From: CAYSUS01 sp964434165
GTDB lineage: Bacteria; Planctomycetota; Planctomycetia; Pirellulales; Thermoguttaceae
Direction of reading: 5' to 3'
Assembly (NCBI GenBank): GCA_964434165.1
Contig: CAYSUS010000136.1
Location: forward strand, 1-16,575
DNA: 16,575 bases
The position numbers and the translations under genes are program-made. This document shows positions 1 to 6,452 of this stretch, piece after piece. The notes beneath the pieces were generated by a model, which made no database searches, was not told the origin of the DNA, and saw only the letters and a program-made list of their open reading frames with translations. The number at the start of each line of letters is the position of its first letter. Within the stretch, counting starts at the first letter, position 1.

Positions 1-220
1 GCTGCTCGCGGATGCGGTCGGGAAGGTCGTTGTGGTCCAGGAAGCTGCGGTACGCGTCGGCCGTGGTCGCAAAACCCAGCGGCACGCGGACGCCCCCCGA
101 CTTCAGCTCGCGGATCATCTCGCCCAGCGAGGCGTTCTTGCCGCCCACGCGGCCGACGTCTGCGTTGGTCAGGTTCTCCAGCCACGCCACGTACTCGTTG
201 GTCGTCTGTCGTTCGGTCAT
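1..220 (-). CDS. ppsA: Phosphoenolpyruvate synthase, N-terminal part (runs off the window)
   Basis: Only the first 73 residues are inside the window; the gene continues past base 1. PEP synthase converts pyruvate, ATP and water to PEP, AMP and phosphate in the cytoplasm. The visible part holds the start of the ATP-grasp nucleotide-binding domain: GGKNASLGEM at residues 26-35, with the Lys that binds ATP in this family, and VPLGFATTADAY at 46-57. Both are typical of PEP synthase and the related pyruvate phosphate dikinase; the short lead before GGKNASLGEM favours the synthase. The ATG at 218-220 is preceded by GGGAGGAG at good spacing. It lies 62 bases downstream of the 2-hydroxyacid dehydrogenase on the same strand, so the two are probably co-transcribed and both act on the pyruvate node. 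Confidence 0.9.
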   Translation of the reverse strand, partial: MTERQTTNEYVAWLENLTNADVGRVGGKNASLGEMIRELKSGGVRVPLGFATTADAYRSFLDHNDLPDRIREQ

Positions 221-282
221 GTCGGTCGCTCCTCCCGCCGTTGGGGCCTTGCTCAACGCTTGCTGGACGGATCCGGCGCGGG

Positions 283-1302
283 TCACCGGCTCACGGCCAC
301 CTCGTTGACCACGTTGCGCGCCTCCCCTCGCACGTAGGACTCGATGTTGTCCACCGTGGTCTGGAGGATGCGGCTGACCGCCTCGCGTGTGTTGAACGCG
401 CTGTGCGGCGTGACCACCACGCTGCGCAGCCGGATCAGCACGTGGTCGGCCAGCAGGGCGTCGAGGTTGTGCCTGCGCTCGTACACCGACCGAAGCAGCT
501 CCGCCTCCTCGCGGATGACCGGCTCCTCGGGCAGCACGTCCAGCCCCGCGCCGCGAACCTTGCCCTCGGCCAGGCCCCGGATCAACGCCTGGTTGTCGAT
601 CACGCCGCCCCGCGACGTGTTGATGATCACCACGCCGTCCTTCATCCGATCGAACTGCTCGTGCGACAGCAGATGGCGCGTCTCGGGCGTGGACGGGACG
701 TGCAGGCTGACCACGTCGGAGCGGCCGAGAAGGTCGTCCATCTCCACGTAGTCGAAGCCGAGCTGCCGGGCGGCCTCGTCGTCGTGCTCGATGTCGTAGG
801 CCAGCACTTCCATGCCGAAGCCCCGCGCGATGCGGATCGTGTGCCGCCCGATGTTGCCCGTCCCGATCACGCCCAGCGTCCTGCCTTCCAGGTCGAACCC
901 TTGCAGCCCCCGCGGGGAAAAGTCCCCCTTGCGCGTGCGGTCGATTGCCTGATCGAGCTTGTGGCTGATCGTCAGGAGCAGGCCGAACACGTGCTCCGCC
1001 ACGGTGTTCTCGCCGTAGGTCGGCACGTTGCACACGGCCACGTCGTGCTGCTGGCAGTGATCCAGGTCGATGTGATCGAATCCGGTCGAGCGGGTGGCGA
1101 TCAGCTTCAGGTGCGGAAGCTCCTCCAGCACCGCCCGACTGAGCTGCGAGTAGATGAACGTGGAGACGACGTCGGCGTCCGCGTGATCGGCGGCCGACTC
1201 GGGCGCAAGGGGCTCGGAGAGCAGGACCAGATCGTGCTCGTCGTCCAGGCCGCGGAAGGCCTCTCGCTCCCAGTCCTCCAATTCGAAGATGACGATGCGC
1301 AT
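283..1302 (-). CDS. ldhA: NAD-dependent D-2-hydroxyacid dehydrogenase, D-lactate dehydrogenase-like
   Basis: A 339-aa cytoplasmic enzyme of the D-isomer-specific 2-hydroxyacid dehydrogenase family, most like fermentative D-lactate dehydrogenases that reduce pyruvate to D-lactate with NADH. The Rossmann glycine motif GTGNIG is at residues 147-152, with an acidic residue (Asp170) at the end of the next strand that favours NAD over NADP. The catalytic triad is present: Arg231 in NTSRGGVID, Glu260 in PEEP and His300 in TPHSAFNT. Length fits the family. The ATG at 1302 follows AGAGAGG. PEP synthase follows 62 bases downstream, so the pair may switch carbon between fermentation and gluconeogenesis. 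A sigma-54-type promoter lies about 90 bases upstream. The exact substrate (lactate or another 2-hydroxyacid) cannot be fixed from sequence, so the symbol is tentative. Confidence 0.9.
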   Translation of the reverse strand: MRIVIFELEDWEREAFRGLDDEHDLVLLSEPLAPESAADHADADVVSTFIYSQLSRAVLEELPHLKLIATRSTGFDHIDLDHCQQHDVAVCNVPTYGENTVAEHVFGLLLTISHKLDQAIDRTRKGDFSPRGLQGFDLEGRTLGVIGTGNIGRHTIRIARGFGMEVLAYDIEHDDEAARQLGFDYVEMDDLLGRSDVVSLHVPSTPETRHLLSHEQFDRMKDGVVIINTSRGGVIDNQALIRGLAEGKVRGAGLDVLPEEPVIREEAELLRSVYERRHNLDALLADHVLIRLRSVVVTPHSAFNTREAVSRILQTTVDNIESYVRGEARNVVNEVAVSR

Positions 1303-1391
1303 CGGCAGCCTCTCTTTTCTCTAAGATCTGCAGGCTTTGCGGCGCGGCTTCCGCGCGGGCGAGCGGATCGGAAAAAACGCACCGTCATGCG

Positions 1392-1407
1392 AGCAAACGC
1401 TGTACCA
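1392..1407 (-). promoter_or_regulatory. Sigma-54-type (-24/-12) promoter for ldhA-ppsA
   Basis: Read on the minus strand the element is TGGTACAGCGTTTGCT. Against the consensus TGGCACGNNNNTTGCW it matches 10 of 12 fixed positions, with the invariant GG and GC at exact spacing. Transcription would start near 1381, leaving a leader of about 80 bases before the ATG at 1302. The match is seen directly; its function is inferred. Confidence 0.6.
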
Positions 1408-1566
1408 TCGCCCACGCCGCGACGCCAACAGAATGCGCCGAATACGCGTCGCCCGATCACGGCTGAAATCGTGCGCGCGCCCGCGGGCCGCGACAGAATG
1501 GCCGCAAGGCGCTTCAGTTTGTCGTGCCCTGCCGAGGGGCGCCTCCGCAATACTCGACCCAGGCGA

Positions 1567-1582
1567 TGGAACGGGACTTGCT
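1567..1582 (+). promoter_or_regulatory. Sigma-54-type (-24/-12) promoter for the MamS/DsrE-like gene
   Basis: TGGAACGGGACTTGCT matches the consensus TGGCACGNNNNTTGCW at 11 of 12 fixed positions; only the C after TGG is changed. The invariant GG and GC have exact spacing. Transcription would start near 1594, about 48 bases before the ATG at 1642. This is the best match of its kind in the window. Confidence 0.7.
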
Positions 1583-1641
1583 GCCCCCCATGCTCAAAGG
1601 CACTTCGGCACCGGGCACTCTGGAGCACGGGGGATTCCACA

Positions 1642-2580
1642 ATGCGACTGGCTCCCACCACATCGATCCTGCTTGCCACGCTGACGATCATCGCAGGGAC
1701 GGCCGGCGTGGCGCCCGCGCAGCGAGGCCGCGGCGAGGCCCAAGGGGTAGCACGCAAGGGGTTGAAGGCTGAGCTGGTCCCACTTTCAGGCAAGGTACTC
1801 GCGGTCAAAAAGGGCCCCTGCGAGATGACGACGGGCCGTGCCACGATGGGGACGCACGTGGTCCTTGAGACGGGCGAAGGCACGGAGTGGAACATCCACC
1901 TGGGCCCAGCCGAGGCGGTGGAAGAGCTGGCTGACCTGCTCGCCCGAGGCACGCGGATCACGGTTCGCGGCTTCCAGGCGGACAAGTTGCCCGAGAAACA
2001 CTATGTGGCCCAGGTCGTGACGATCGGCGAGCGATCGTTCCGTCTTCGCGACGAGAAGCTTCGTCCGGTCTGGGGGCAGCAGCGCGGCGAACGCCGCAAG
2101 CCATGGCGCAGAATGGGCTTCCGGATTCCGACTTCTGAAACCCGCGGAACCTTCGAGGCCCCGGTGGAGCCCGTCGTGGGAATGGGGATCCGCGTCGTCT
2201 ATCAGATCAAGACCGACGCCTGGAAGGACGGCCACGCCGCGGGGCTGCACTACCTCGGGAAGCTCGCCGACCAGTATGAAGCCCTGGGAATCAAGCCCTC
2301 CGAGCAGCGCATCCACGGCGTGTTCCACGGGGACGCGGGCTATTTCCTCCTTGCGGACGAGGCCTACCGCGCCGAGACCGACGGATCGAAACCCAACCCG
2401 AACGCCGAGCTGGTTTCGAAGCTGGTGTCCAGGGGCATCCAGCTCGAGCTTTGCAAATCGACCATGAAGAGCCACGGTTGGACCGGCGACGACGTGCTGC
2501 CCGGCGTCGAGATCGTCGTGGCCGCCTACCCGAGGATCATCGATCTGCAGCTGCGGGGTTACGCCTACATCCGATTCTGA
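1642..2580 (+). CDS. Exported protein: MamS/MamX-like domain fused to a DsrE-like domain
   Basis: A 312-aa protein with a Sec-type signal peptide (hydrophobic stretch about 8-24, likely cleavage after VAPA near residue 26). Residues about 45-145 resemble the small beta-rich domain at the end of magnetosome proteins MamS and MamX, with features such as THVVLETGEGTEW, LGP and a closing LRDEKLRPVWG. Residues about 180-312 resemble the DsrE/DsrF-like family (COG1416 type), with Cys271 in LELCKSTM at the place where sulfur-relay members carry their reactive cysteine. A periplasmic role in binding or relaying sulfane sulfur is inferred from the second domain and from the sulfur operon directly downstream; the first domain has no known substrate here. 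ATG 1642 follows GGGGGA. An open frame runs on upstream to 241 but lies antisense to ldhA, and the signal peptide fixes this start. Confidence 0.75.
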   Translation: MRLAPTTSILLATLTIIAGTAGVAPAQRGRGEAQGVARKGLKAELVPLSGKVLAVKKGPCEMTTGRATMGTHVVLETGEGTEWNIHLGPAEAVEELADLLARGTRITVRGFQADKLPEKHYVAQVVTIGERSFRLRDEKLRPVWGQQRGERRKPWRRMGFRIPTSETRGTFEAPVEPVVGMGIRVVYQIKTDAWKDGHAAGLHYLGKLADQYEALGIKPSEQRIHGVFHGDAGYFLLADEAYRAETDGSKPNPNAELVSKLVSRGIQLELCKSTMKSHGWTGDDVLPGVEIVVAAYPRIIDLQLRGYAYIRF

Positions 2581-2625
2581 ACCGGGCCGCGCAGCGACGG
2601 CTGCCCCGGAAGCCGCGATCCGCCG

Positions 2626-2665
2626 CCTGTGCGGCGCCGGCACAGGAAGCAGTTTCCTTTTTTCT
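2626..2665 (+). terminator. Terminator-like hairpin with T-rich tail
   Basis: CCTGTGC (2626-2632) pairs perfectly with GCACAGG (2640-2646) around the 7-base loop GGCGCCG, and a T-rich run (TTTCCTTTTTTC, about 2653-2664) follows after six bases. It lies between the MamS/DsrE-like gene and the sulfur operon, so it could end the first transcript or act as a leaky attenuator that lets some transcription continue. Confidence 0.55.
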
Positions 2666-2689
2666 CGAGCGCATGCGGGAGGAGCAATC

Positions 2690-4087
2690 ATGGGACTCGT
2701 ATTTGAGAGTTTCTTCGCGGATGGGATCGCCCAGCTTTCGTACCTTGTGGGCGACGATAGCGCGGGCACGGCCGCGTTGATCGACCCGCGCGCCGACGTG
2801 GAGGCCTACCTCAACGTGGCACAGAAGCGTGAGGTGTCGATCACGCACATCCTCGAGACCCACATCCACGCCGACTTCATGAGCGGGTCGCGGGAGCTCG
2901 CCGAGCGCGTCGGCGGAGCGAAGATCTATTGCAGCCATGAGGGCGGGGCGGAGTACGGCTTCGACCAGGAGGCGATCCGCGACGGAGACGAGCTCGCCCT
3001 GGGTAGCGCCCTGATCACGGTCCGCCACACGCCCGGCCATACCCCCGAGCACGTGGCCTATCTCCTTTCCGAGAAGGACCGCAAAGACGCGCCGTGGGGC
3101 GTATTGACGGGCGACTCCCTGTTCGTCGGATCCGCGGGTCGGCCCGACCTGCTCGGCGACGAGGCCACCGAGGAGCTCACCGAAAAGCTGTACCGCACGC
3201 TTCGCGACGTCTACCTGGGGCTCGACGACGGCGTGATCGTCTATCCTTGCCACGGAGCCGGATCGGCCTGCGGGGCCGACATCGGCGACCGGCCGATGAG
3301 CACGATCGGCTACGAGCGGGGCTCCAATCGTTTTCTCCAGATCGATGACTTCGAGGAGTTCAAGGAGTTCGTGCAGGAAGGGGCTCCCCCCGTCCCGTCG
3401 CACTACCCGCGGCTGAAGAAGGTCAACGCCGCCGGGCCGCCGCTGATCGGCCATCTGCCCGCCTGCCCCGGCCTGCCGGTCCAGGCGTTCCGCGAGCTGG
3501 TCGCGCGCGACGGGGTCCAGGTGCTGGACGTCCGATCGATGCACGCCTTCGGCGGAGGGCACGTACCGGGCGCGATCAACATCGGAGGGAGCCGCCCCGA
3601 GCTCTCCGTCTGGGCTGGCGACATGCTCGATCCGGAGCGGCCGATCCTGCTGGTGCTGGAAGAGGACTACGAGCTGCCGCGGATCGTCACGCTGCTGTGG
3701 CGGACCGGGTTCACGCGGTTCGCAGGCTACCTGGTCGGCGGCATGAAGACATGGCAGAACGCCGGCCTTCCGCTCGACAAGATCCCGCAGATGACGGTCC
3801 ACGAATTGAAGGAGGACGCCGACGTCCAGCCGCTCGACGTGCGCTCGCCGAGCGAGTGGCAGGGCGGACACATCCCGCGCGCCGCGCACCGGTTCATCGG
3901 CGCGTTGCGCGACGAGGTTTCCGATCTGGACCGCAACAAGGCGGTGGCCACGTACTGCGCCAGCGGCTACCGGGCGAGCCTCGCCGCGAGCCTGCTTCAG
4001 CGGGCGGGCTTCCTCGACGTGCGCAGCGTGCCCGGCAGTTGGAAAGCATGGACCAGCGCGGGCTATCCGGTCGAGAACGGCGGGTAG
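2690..4087 (+). CDS. Metallo-beta-lactamase fold protein with two rhodanese domains (persulfide dioxygenase-like)
   Basis: A 465-aa cytoplasmic protein. Residues 1-240 form a metallo-beta-lactamase fold of the ETHE1/persulfide dioxygenase type: THIHAD gives His58, His60 and Asp62, followed by His117 in HTPGHTPEH, Asp142 in TGDSLF and His188 in YPCHGAGS. ETHE1-type enzymes use the His/His/Asp set to bind iron and oxidise glutathione persulfide to sulfite. Two rhodanese domains follow (about 260-362 and 368-462). The second has the catalytic loop CASGYR with Cys423; the first has LEEDYE at that place and no cysteine, so it is probably inactive and structural. The ATG at 2690 follows GGGAGGAG. 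The next genes are YeeE/YedE sulfur transporters, which supports a role in sulfane-sulfur uptake and detoxification or oxidation. Substrate is inferred. Confidence 0.9.
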   Translation: MGLVFESFFADGIAQLSYLVGDDSAGTAALIDPRADVEAYLNVAQKREVSITHILETHIHADFMSGSRELAERVGGAKIYCSHEGGAEYGFDQEAIRDGDELALGSALITVRHTPGHTPEHVAYLLSEKDRKDAPWGVLTGDSLFVGSAGRPDLLGDEATEELTEKLYRTLRDVYLGLDDGVIVYPCHGAGSACGADIGDRPMSTIGYERGSNRFLQIDDFEEFKEFVQEGAPPVPSHYPRLKKVNAAGPPLIGHLPACPGLPVQAFRELVARDGVQVLDVRSMHAFGGGHVPGAINIGGSRPELSVWAGDMLDPERPILLVLEEDYELPRIVTLLWRTGFTRFAGYLVGGMKTWQNAGLPLDKIPQMTVHELKEDADVQPLDVRSPSEWQGGHIPRAAHRFIGALRDEVSDLDRNKAVATYCASGYRASLAASLLQRAGFLDVRSVPGSWKAWTSAGYPVENGG

Positions 4088-4115
4088 CGCCCCGCACAGC
4101 GGGAGGGATCCTCGC

Positions 4116-4126
4116 GCAGTCAAAAG
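4116..4126 (+). repeat. Leader repeat GCAGTCAAAAG, copy 1
   Basis: An identical 11-mer occurs here and at 4738-4748, each time directly before or overlapping the Shine-Dalgarno region of a YeeE/YedE half-gene. Confidence 0.5.
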
Positions 4127-4135
4127 GAGAAGACG

Positions 4136-4732
4136 ATGTTCGTTCGCACGGCACTCGGCGCGGCCGCCGTGATCGCGGCCACGCCGCTTCTCGCAGCGGC
4201 CCAGACCGAGCCGGTTGATCCGGGCTCCGCCGGGCCGGCCTGGTCGCCGTACCTCGTCGGCGCGCTGATCGGCGTGTTGAGCATGTTCACGTTCTACTTC
4301 AGCAACAAGCCGCTCGGGGCCTCCACGGCCTACGCACGGGTGGCCGGGCTCGTGGGGCGGCTGTTCGCCCCGCGCCATACCGACGCGCTGCACTACTACG
4401 CCGACAAGAAGGCCCCCAAGATCGGCTGGGAAGTGGCCTTGGTCGCCGGCGTGGTGGGCGGGGCCTTCCTGGCCGCCTGGACCGGCGGGGAGATCACCGC
4501 AAGGTGGCTTCCGCCGATGTGGGTCGATCGGTTCGGCCAGGCCCTGTGGCTCCGCCTCGGCGTGGCCTTTCTCGGCGGTGCCCTGATGGCCTTCGGCGCC
4601 CGGATGGCTGGCGGATGCACGAGCGGCCACGGGATCAGCGGGACGCTCCAGCTTTCCGTCGGGTCGTGGATCGCCCTGATCGGCTTCTTCGTCGGCGGCG
4701 TGATCGCCGCGGCGCTTCTGTTTTACGTGTGA
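4136..4732 (+). CDS. YeeE/YedE family sulfur transporter, first half-protein
   Basis: A 198-aa inner-membrane protein of the YeeE/YedE (sulfur transport) family. It has an N-terminal hydrophobic signal or anchor (about 4-22) and further membrane segments near 38-55, 98-116, 138-158 and 176-197. The family signature GGCTSGHGISG is at 159-169, carrying Cys161; cysteines in such loops relay thiosulfate or sulfane sulfur in the characterised YeeE transporter. Full-length YeeE proteins contain two such halves; here the second half is a separate gene 28 bases downstream. The ATG at 4136 is preceded by AAAGGAGA. It sits 48 bases after the rhodanese gene, so uptake and intracellular processing are likely co-transcribed. 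The transported species (thiosulfate, persulfide or other) is not determined. Confidence 0.9.
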   Translation: MFVRTALGAAAVIAATPLLAAAQTEPVDPGSAGPAWSPYLVGALIGVLSMFTFYFSNKPLGASTAYARVAGLVGRLFAPRHTDALHYYADKKAPKIGWEVALVAGVVGGAFLAAWTGGEITARWLPPMWVDRFGQALWLRLGVAFLGGALMAFGARMAGGCTSGHGISGTLQLSVGSWIALIGFFVGGVIAAALLFYV

Positions 4733-4737
4733 GGGCG

Positions 4738-4748
4738 GCAGTCAAAAG
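4738..4748 (+). repeat. Leader repeat GCAGTCAAAAG, copy 2
   Basis: The second copy of the 11-mer seen at 4116-4126, upstream of the second YeeE/YedE half-gene. It may be a trace of duplication of the half-transporter genes or a shared translation signal. Confidence 0.5.
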
Positions 4749-4760
4749 AGAGAGGAGATC

Positions 4761-5384
4761 ATGGCTCAAGAGGTATTGGATCGAGCGAGCCCGGAGCAGG
4801 GCGGAGCGCCCCACGAAAAGCCCCTGGCCGGACCACCGAAGCGACAGGCCGTGCAGCTCGGGCTCGGGTTGTTGTTCGGCGTGGTCTTCGGCTTCCTCCT
4901 GCAAAAGGGTGGCGTTGGGAAGTACGAGGTCCTGATCGGCATGCTGCTGCTGAAGGATTTCACGGTCCTCAAGGTGATGATGTCGGCCGTGGTGGTGGGC
5001 ATGCTGGGAATCTACGCCCTGCACGCGGGCGGCCTCGTCGAGCTTCACATCAAGCCCACCCGGTACGGGGCGAACGCGCTGGGCGGGGTCTTGTTCGGCG
5101 TGGGCTTCGCCCTGGCGGCCTACTGCCCGGGGACCAGCGCGGCCGCCCTGGGGCAGGGCAACTACGATGCGGTGGCCGTCATGCTGGGGATGATGGCCGG
5201 CTCGTACGTCTTCGCCGAGGCGTCCGCAGGGATCGCCCGGACCGTCAACCGCTGGGGCGATCAAGGCAAACTGACGCTCGACGGCCTGGTGGGCGTGCGC
5301 CGCACGCTGTTCGTGCCTGCGATGGCCGTGCTGGTCGCGCTGGTGCTCGTCGCCGTGCACGTGTTCATCGACCCGACCCCGTAG
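4761..5384 (+). CDS. YeeE/YedE family sulfur transporter, second half-protein (DUF6691-like)
   Basis: A 207-aa membrane protein, partner of the preceding YeeE/YedE half. After a hydrophilic N-terminus of about 30 residues there are membrane segments near 31-49, 56-90, 104-122, 136-156 and 182-203. The signature YCPGTSAAALGQG at 121-133 carries Cys122 and corresponds to the second cysteine loop of two-domain YeeE proteins. The pair most likely assembles into one transporter for thiosulfate-like or sulfane-sulfur compounds. The start at 4761 follows GAGAGGAG. The 11-mer GCAGTCAAAAG lies just upstream of the ribosome binding site of both half-genes, which suggests that their leaders share ancestry or regulation. 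Confidence 0.88.
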   Translation: MAQEVLDRASPEQGGAPHEKPLAGPPKRQAVQLGLGLLFGVVFGFLLQKGGVGKYEVLIGMLLLKDFTVLKVMMSAVVVGMLGIYALHAGGLVELHIKPTRYGANALGGVLFGVGFALAAYCPGTSAAALGQGNYDAVAVMLGMMAGSYVFAEASAGIARTVNRWGDQGKLTLDGLVGVRRTLFVPAMAVLVALVLVAVHVFIDPTP

Positions 5385-5436
5385 AAGAGACGGGTCGGCA
5401 GGGGCAACTTTCTCAACAGGAATCAGGAGAGGAATC

Positions 5437-5607
5437 ATGCTACGCTGGGCACTCGGGTTTCTGGTTTTCGCTTTGATCGCGGCGCTGTTCGGATTCGGCG
5501 GCATCGCGGAGAGCGCGGCCTGGATCGCGCAGGTCCTGTTTGTGGTCTTCCTGGTGCTGTTCGTCGTGGCGCTCGCGTCGGGCCGGGGCCGGCGCCCGGT
5601 CCCGTGA
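5437..5607 (+). CDS. DUF1328 small membrane protein (YtjA family)
   Basis: A 56-aa protein starting MLRWALGFLVFALIAALFGF, which is the hallmark of the DUF1328/YtjA family: two short membrane helices (about 5-22 and 28-47) with a GFGGIA turn and a basic tail RGRRP. The family is widespread in proteobacteria and planctomycetes and is often found among stress genes, but no biochemical function is established. ATG 5437 is preceded by AGGAGAGG at good spacing. It lies 52 bases after the YeeE-like gene on the same strand and may be the last gene of that transcript. Confidence 0.88.
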   Translation: MLRWALGFLVFALIAALFGFGGIAESAAWIAQVLFVVFLVLFVVALASGRGRRPVP

Positions 5608-5677
5608 TGGTTCTTAGCGCGCCGCGTCATCGGCGAAGACCGGCGCGAAACGAGCCGTCGCGTCGGCGAGGAACGTG

Positions 5678-6433
5678 ATGAGCCGCGCCAAGGCGTACAT
5701 CGGCACGAGCGGCTGGAACTACGGCGATTGGCGACGGCGGTTCTATCCGGAGGGGCTGCGCCAGGCCGACTGGCTGGAGTACTTCGCCGCGCAGTTCGAA
5801 ACAGTGGAGATCAACAACGTCTTCTACCGTCTGCCCGATCCGGATACCGTGGCCCAGTGGGCGGAGCAGGCCCCGTCGCGGTTCCGGTTCGCGGTCAAGA
5901 TGTGGCGCGGGGTCAGCCACTACAAGAAGCTCAAGGACTGCCGCGCGCACCTTGAACGGTTTGTCTCGGCGGTCGGCGCACTCCCCTCGGGCCGGCGCGG
6001 ACCGGTGCTCGTGCAGTTGCCCTCCAACCAGGGCAAGGCCCCGGACAAGCTGGATGCGTTTCTCGACGACCTGAAAGCGGTCACCCGCCCGGCGCGGTGG
6101 AAAGTCGCCGTCGAGTTTCGAGACCCCCAGTGGCTGTGCCCGGAAGTCTTCGAGGTCCTCGACCGCCAGAGGGCTGCGATCTGTCTGCATGACATGCCTC
6201 CGGCGGACGTCGCGTCGCCCGGCGACGCCAGCTTCGTCTATGTCCGCCGGCACGGGCCAAAGGGCGATTATCGCGGCTCATACAGCGACCAGGCCATCCG
6301 GTCGGACGCGCGCCGCGTCCGCGCCTGGCTCGACGCGGGGCGCATGGTCTTCGTCTATTACAACAACGACACCGACGGCTGCGCGATCCGCGACGCGCAG
6401 CGCCTCGTCGCCCAACTGGCGAAATCGAACTGA
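5678..6433 (+). CDS. DUF72 (YecE-like) protein
   Basis: A 251-aa protein of the DUF72/COG1801 family, a TIM-barrel-like fold. Typical family motifs are visible: IGTSGWNYGDWRRRFYP near the N-terminus, FETVEINNVFYRLP, FRFAVKMWRGVSHYKKL, a central VEFRDPQW and the closing VFVYYNNDTDGCAIRDA. Family length is usually 230-300 aa. No confirmed enzymatic activity is known; members often sit beside DNA repair, stress or sulfur genes. GTG at 5675 and ATG at 5678 are adjacent; I chose the ATG because GAGGAA at 5668-5673 is too close to the GTG. It ends 19 bases from the convergent phosphofructokinase gene, with no clear terminator between them. Confidence 0.92.
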   Translation: MSRAKAYIGTSGWNYGDWRRRFYPEGLRQADWLEYFAAQFETVEINNVFYRLPDPDTVAQWAEQAPSRFRFAVKMWRGVSHYKKLKDCRAHLERFVSAVGALPSGRRGPVLVQLPSNQGKAPDKLDAFLDDLKAVTRPARWKVAVEFRDPQWLCPEVFEVLDRQRAAICLHDMPPADVASPGDASFVYVRRHGPKGDYRGSYSDQAIRSDARRVRAWLDAGRMVFVYYNNDTDGCAIRDAQRLVAQLAKSN

Positions 6434-6452
6434 CGAAGGCTGCAAGCCGCCG

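Larger units (their letters stand above)
1303..1641. other. Divergent intergenic region with back-to-back sigma-54-type promoters
   Basis: This 339-base stretch separates the minus-strand ldhA-ppsA unit from the plus-strand MamS/DsrE-like gene. It holds a -24/-12 element on each strand (described separately), facing away from each other with about 160 bases between them. That middle part contains the 8-mer ACAGAATG twice (1428-1435 and 1493-1500, 65 bases apart) and the perfect palindrome GCCCGCGGGC near 1479-1488. A sigma-54 activator would be expected to bind there, but I cannot assign a binding site with certainty. No convincing coding sequence is seen. Confidence 0.6.

Noticed and set aside
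241..2580. A 779-codon open frame on the plus strand.
   Set aside because: Its first 467 codons are antisense to ldhA and non-coding DNA; only the part from 1642, with a signal peptide and domains, is a gene.
2537..4630. A 697-codon minus-strand frame opposite the sulfur operon.
   Set aside because: It is a GC-rich shadow: low-complexity Arg/Pro/Ala/His composition, no family match, and it covers well-supported genes on the other strand.
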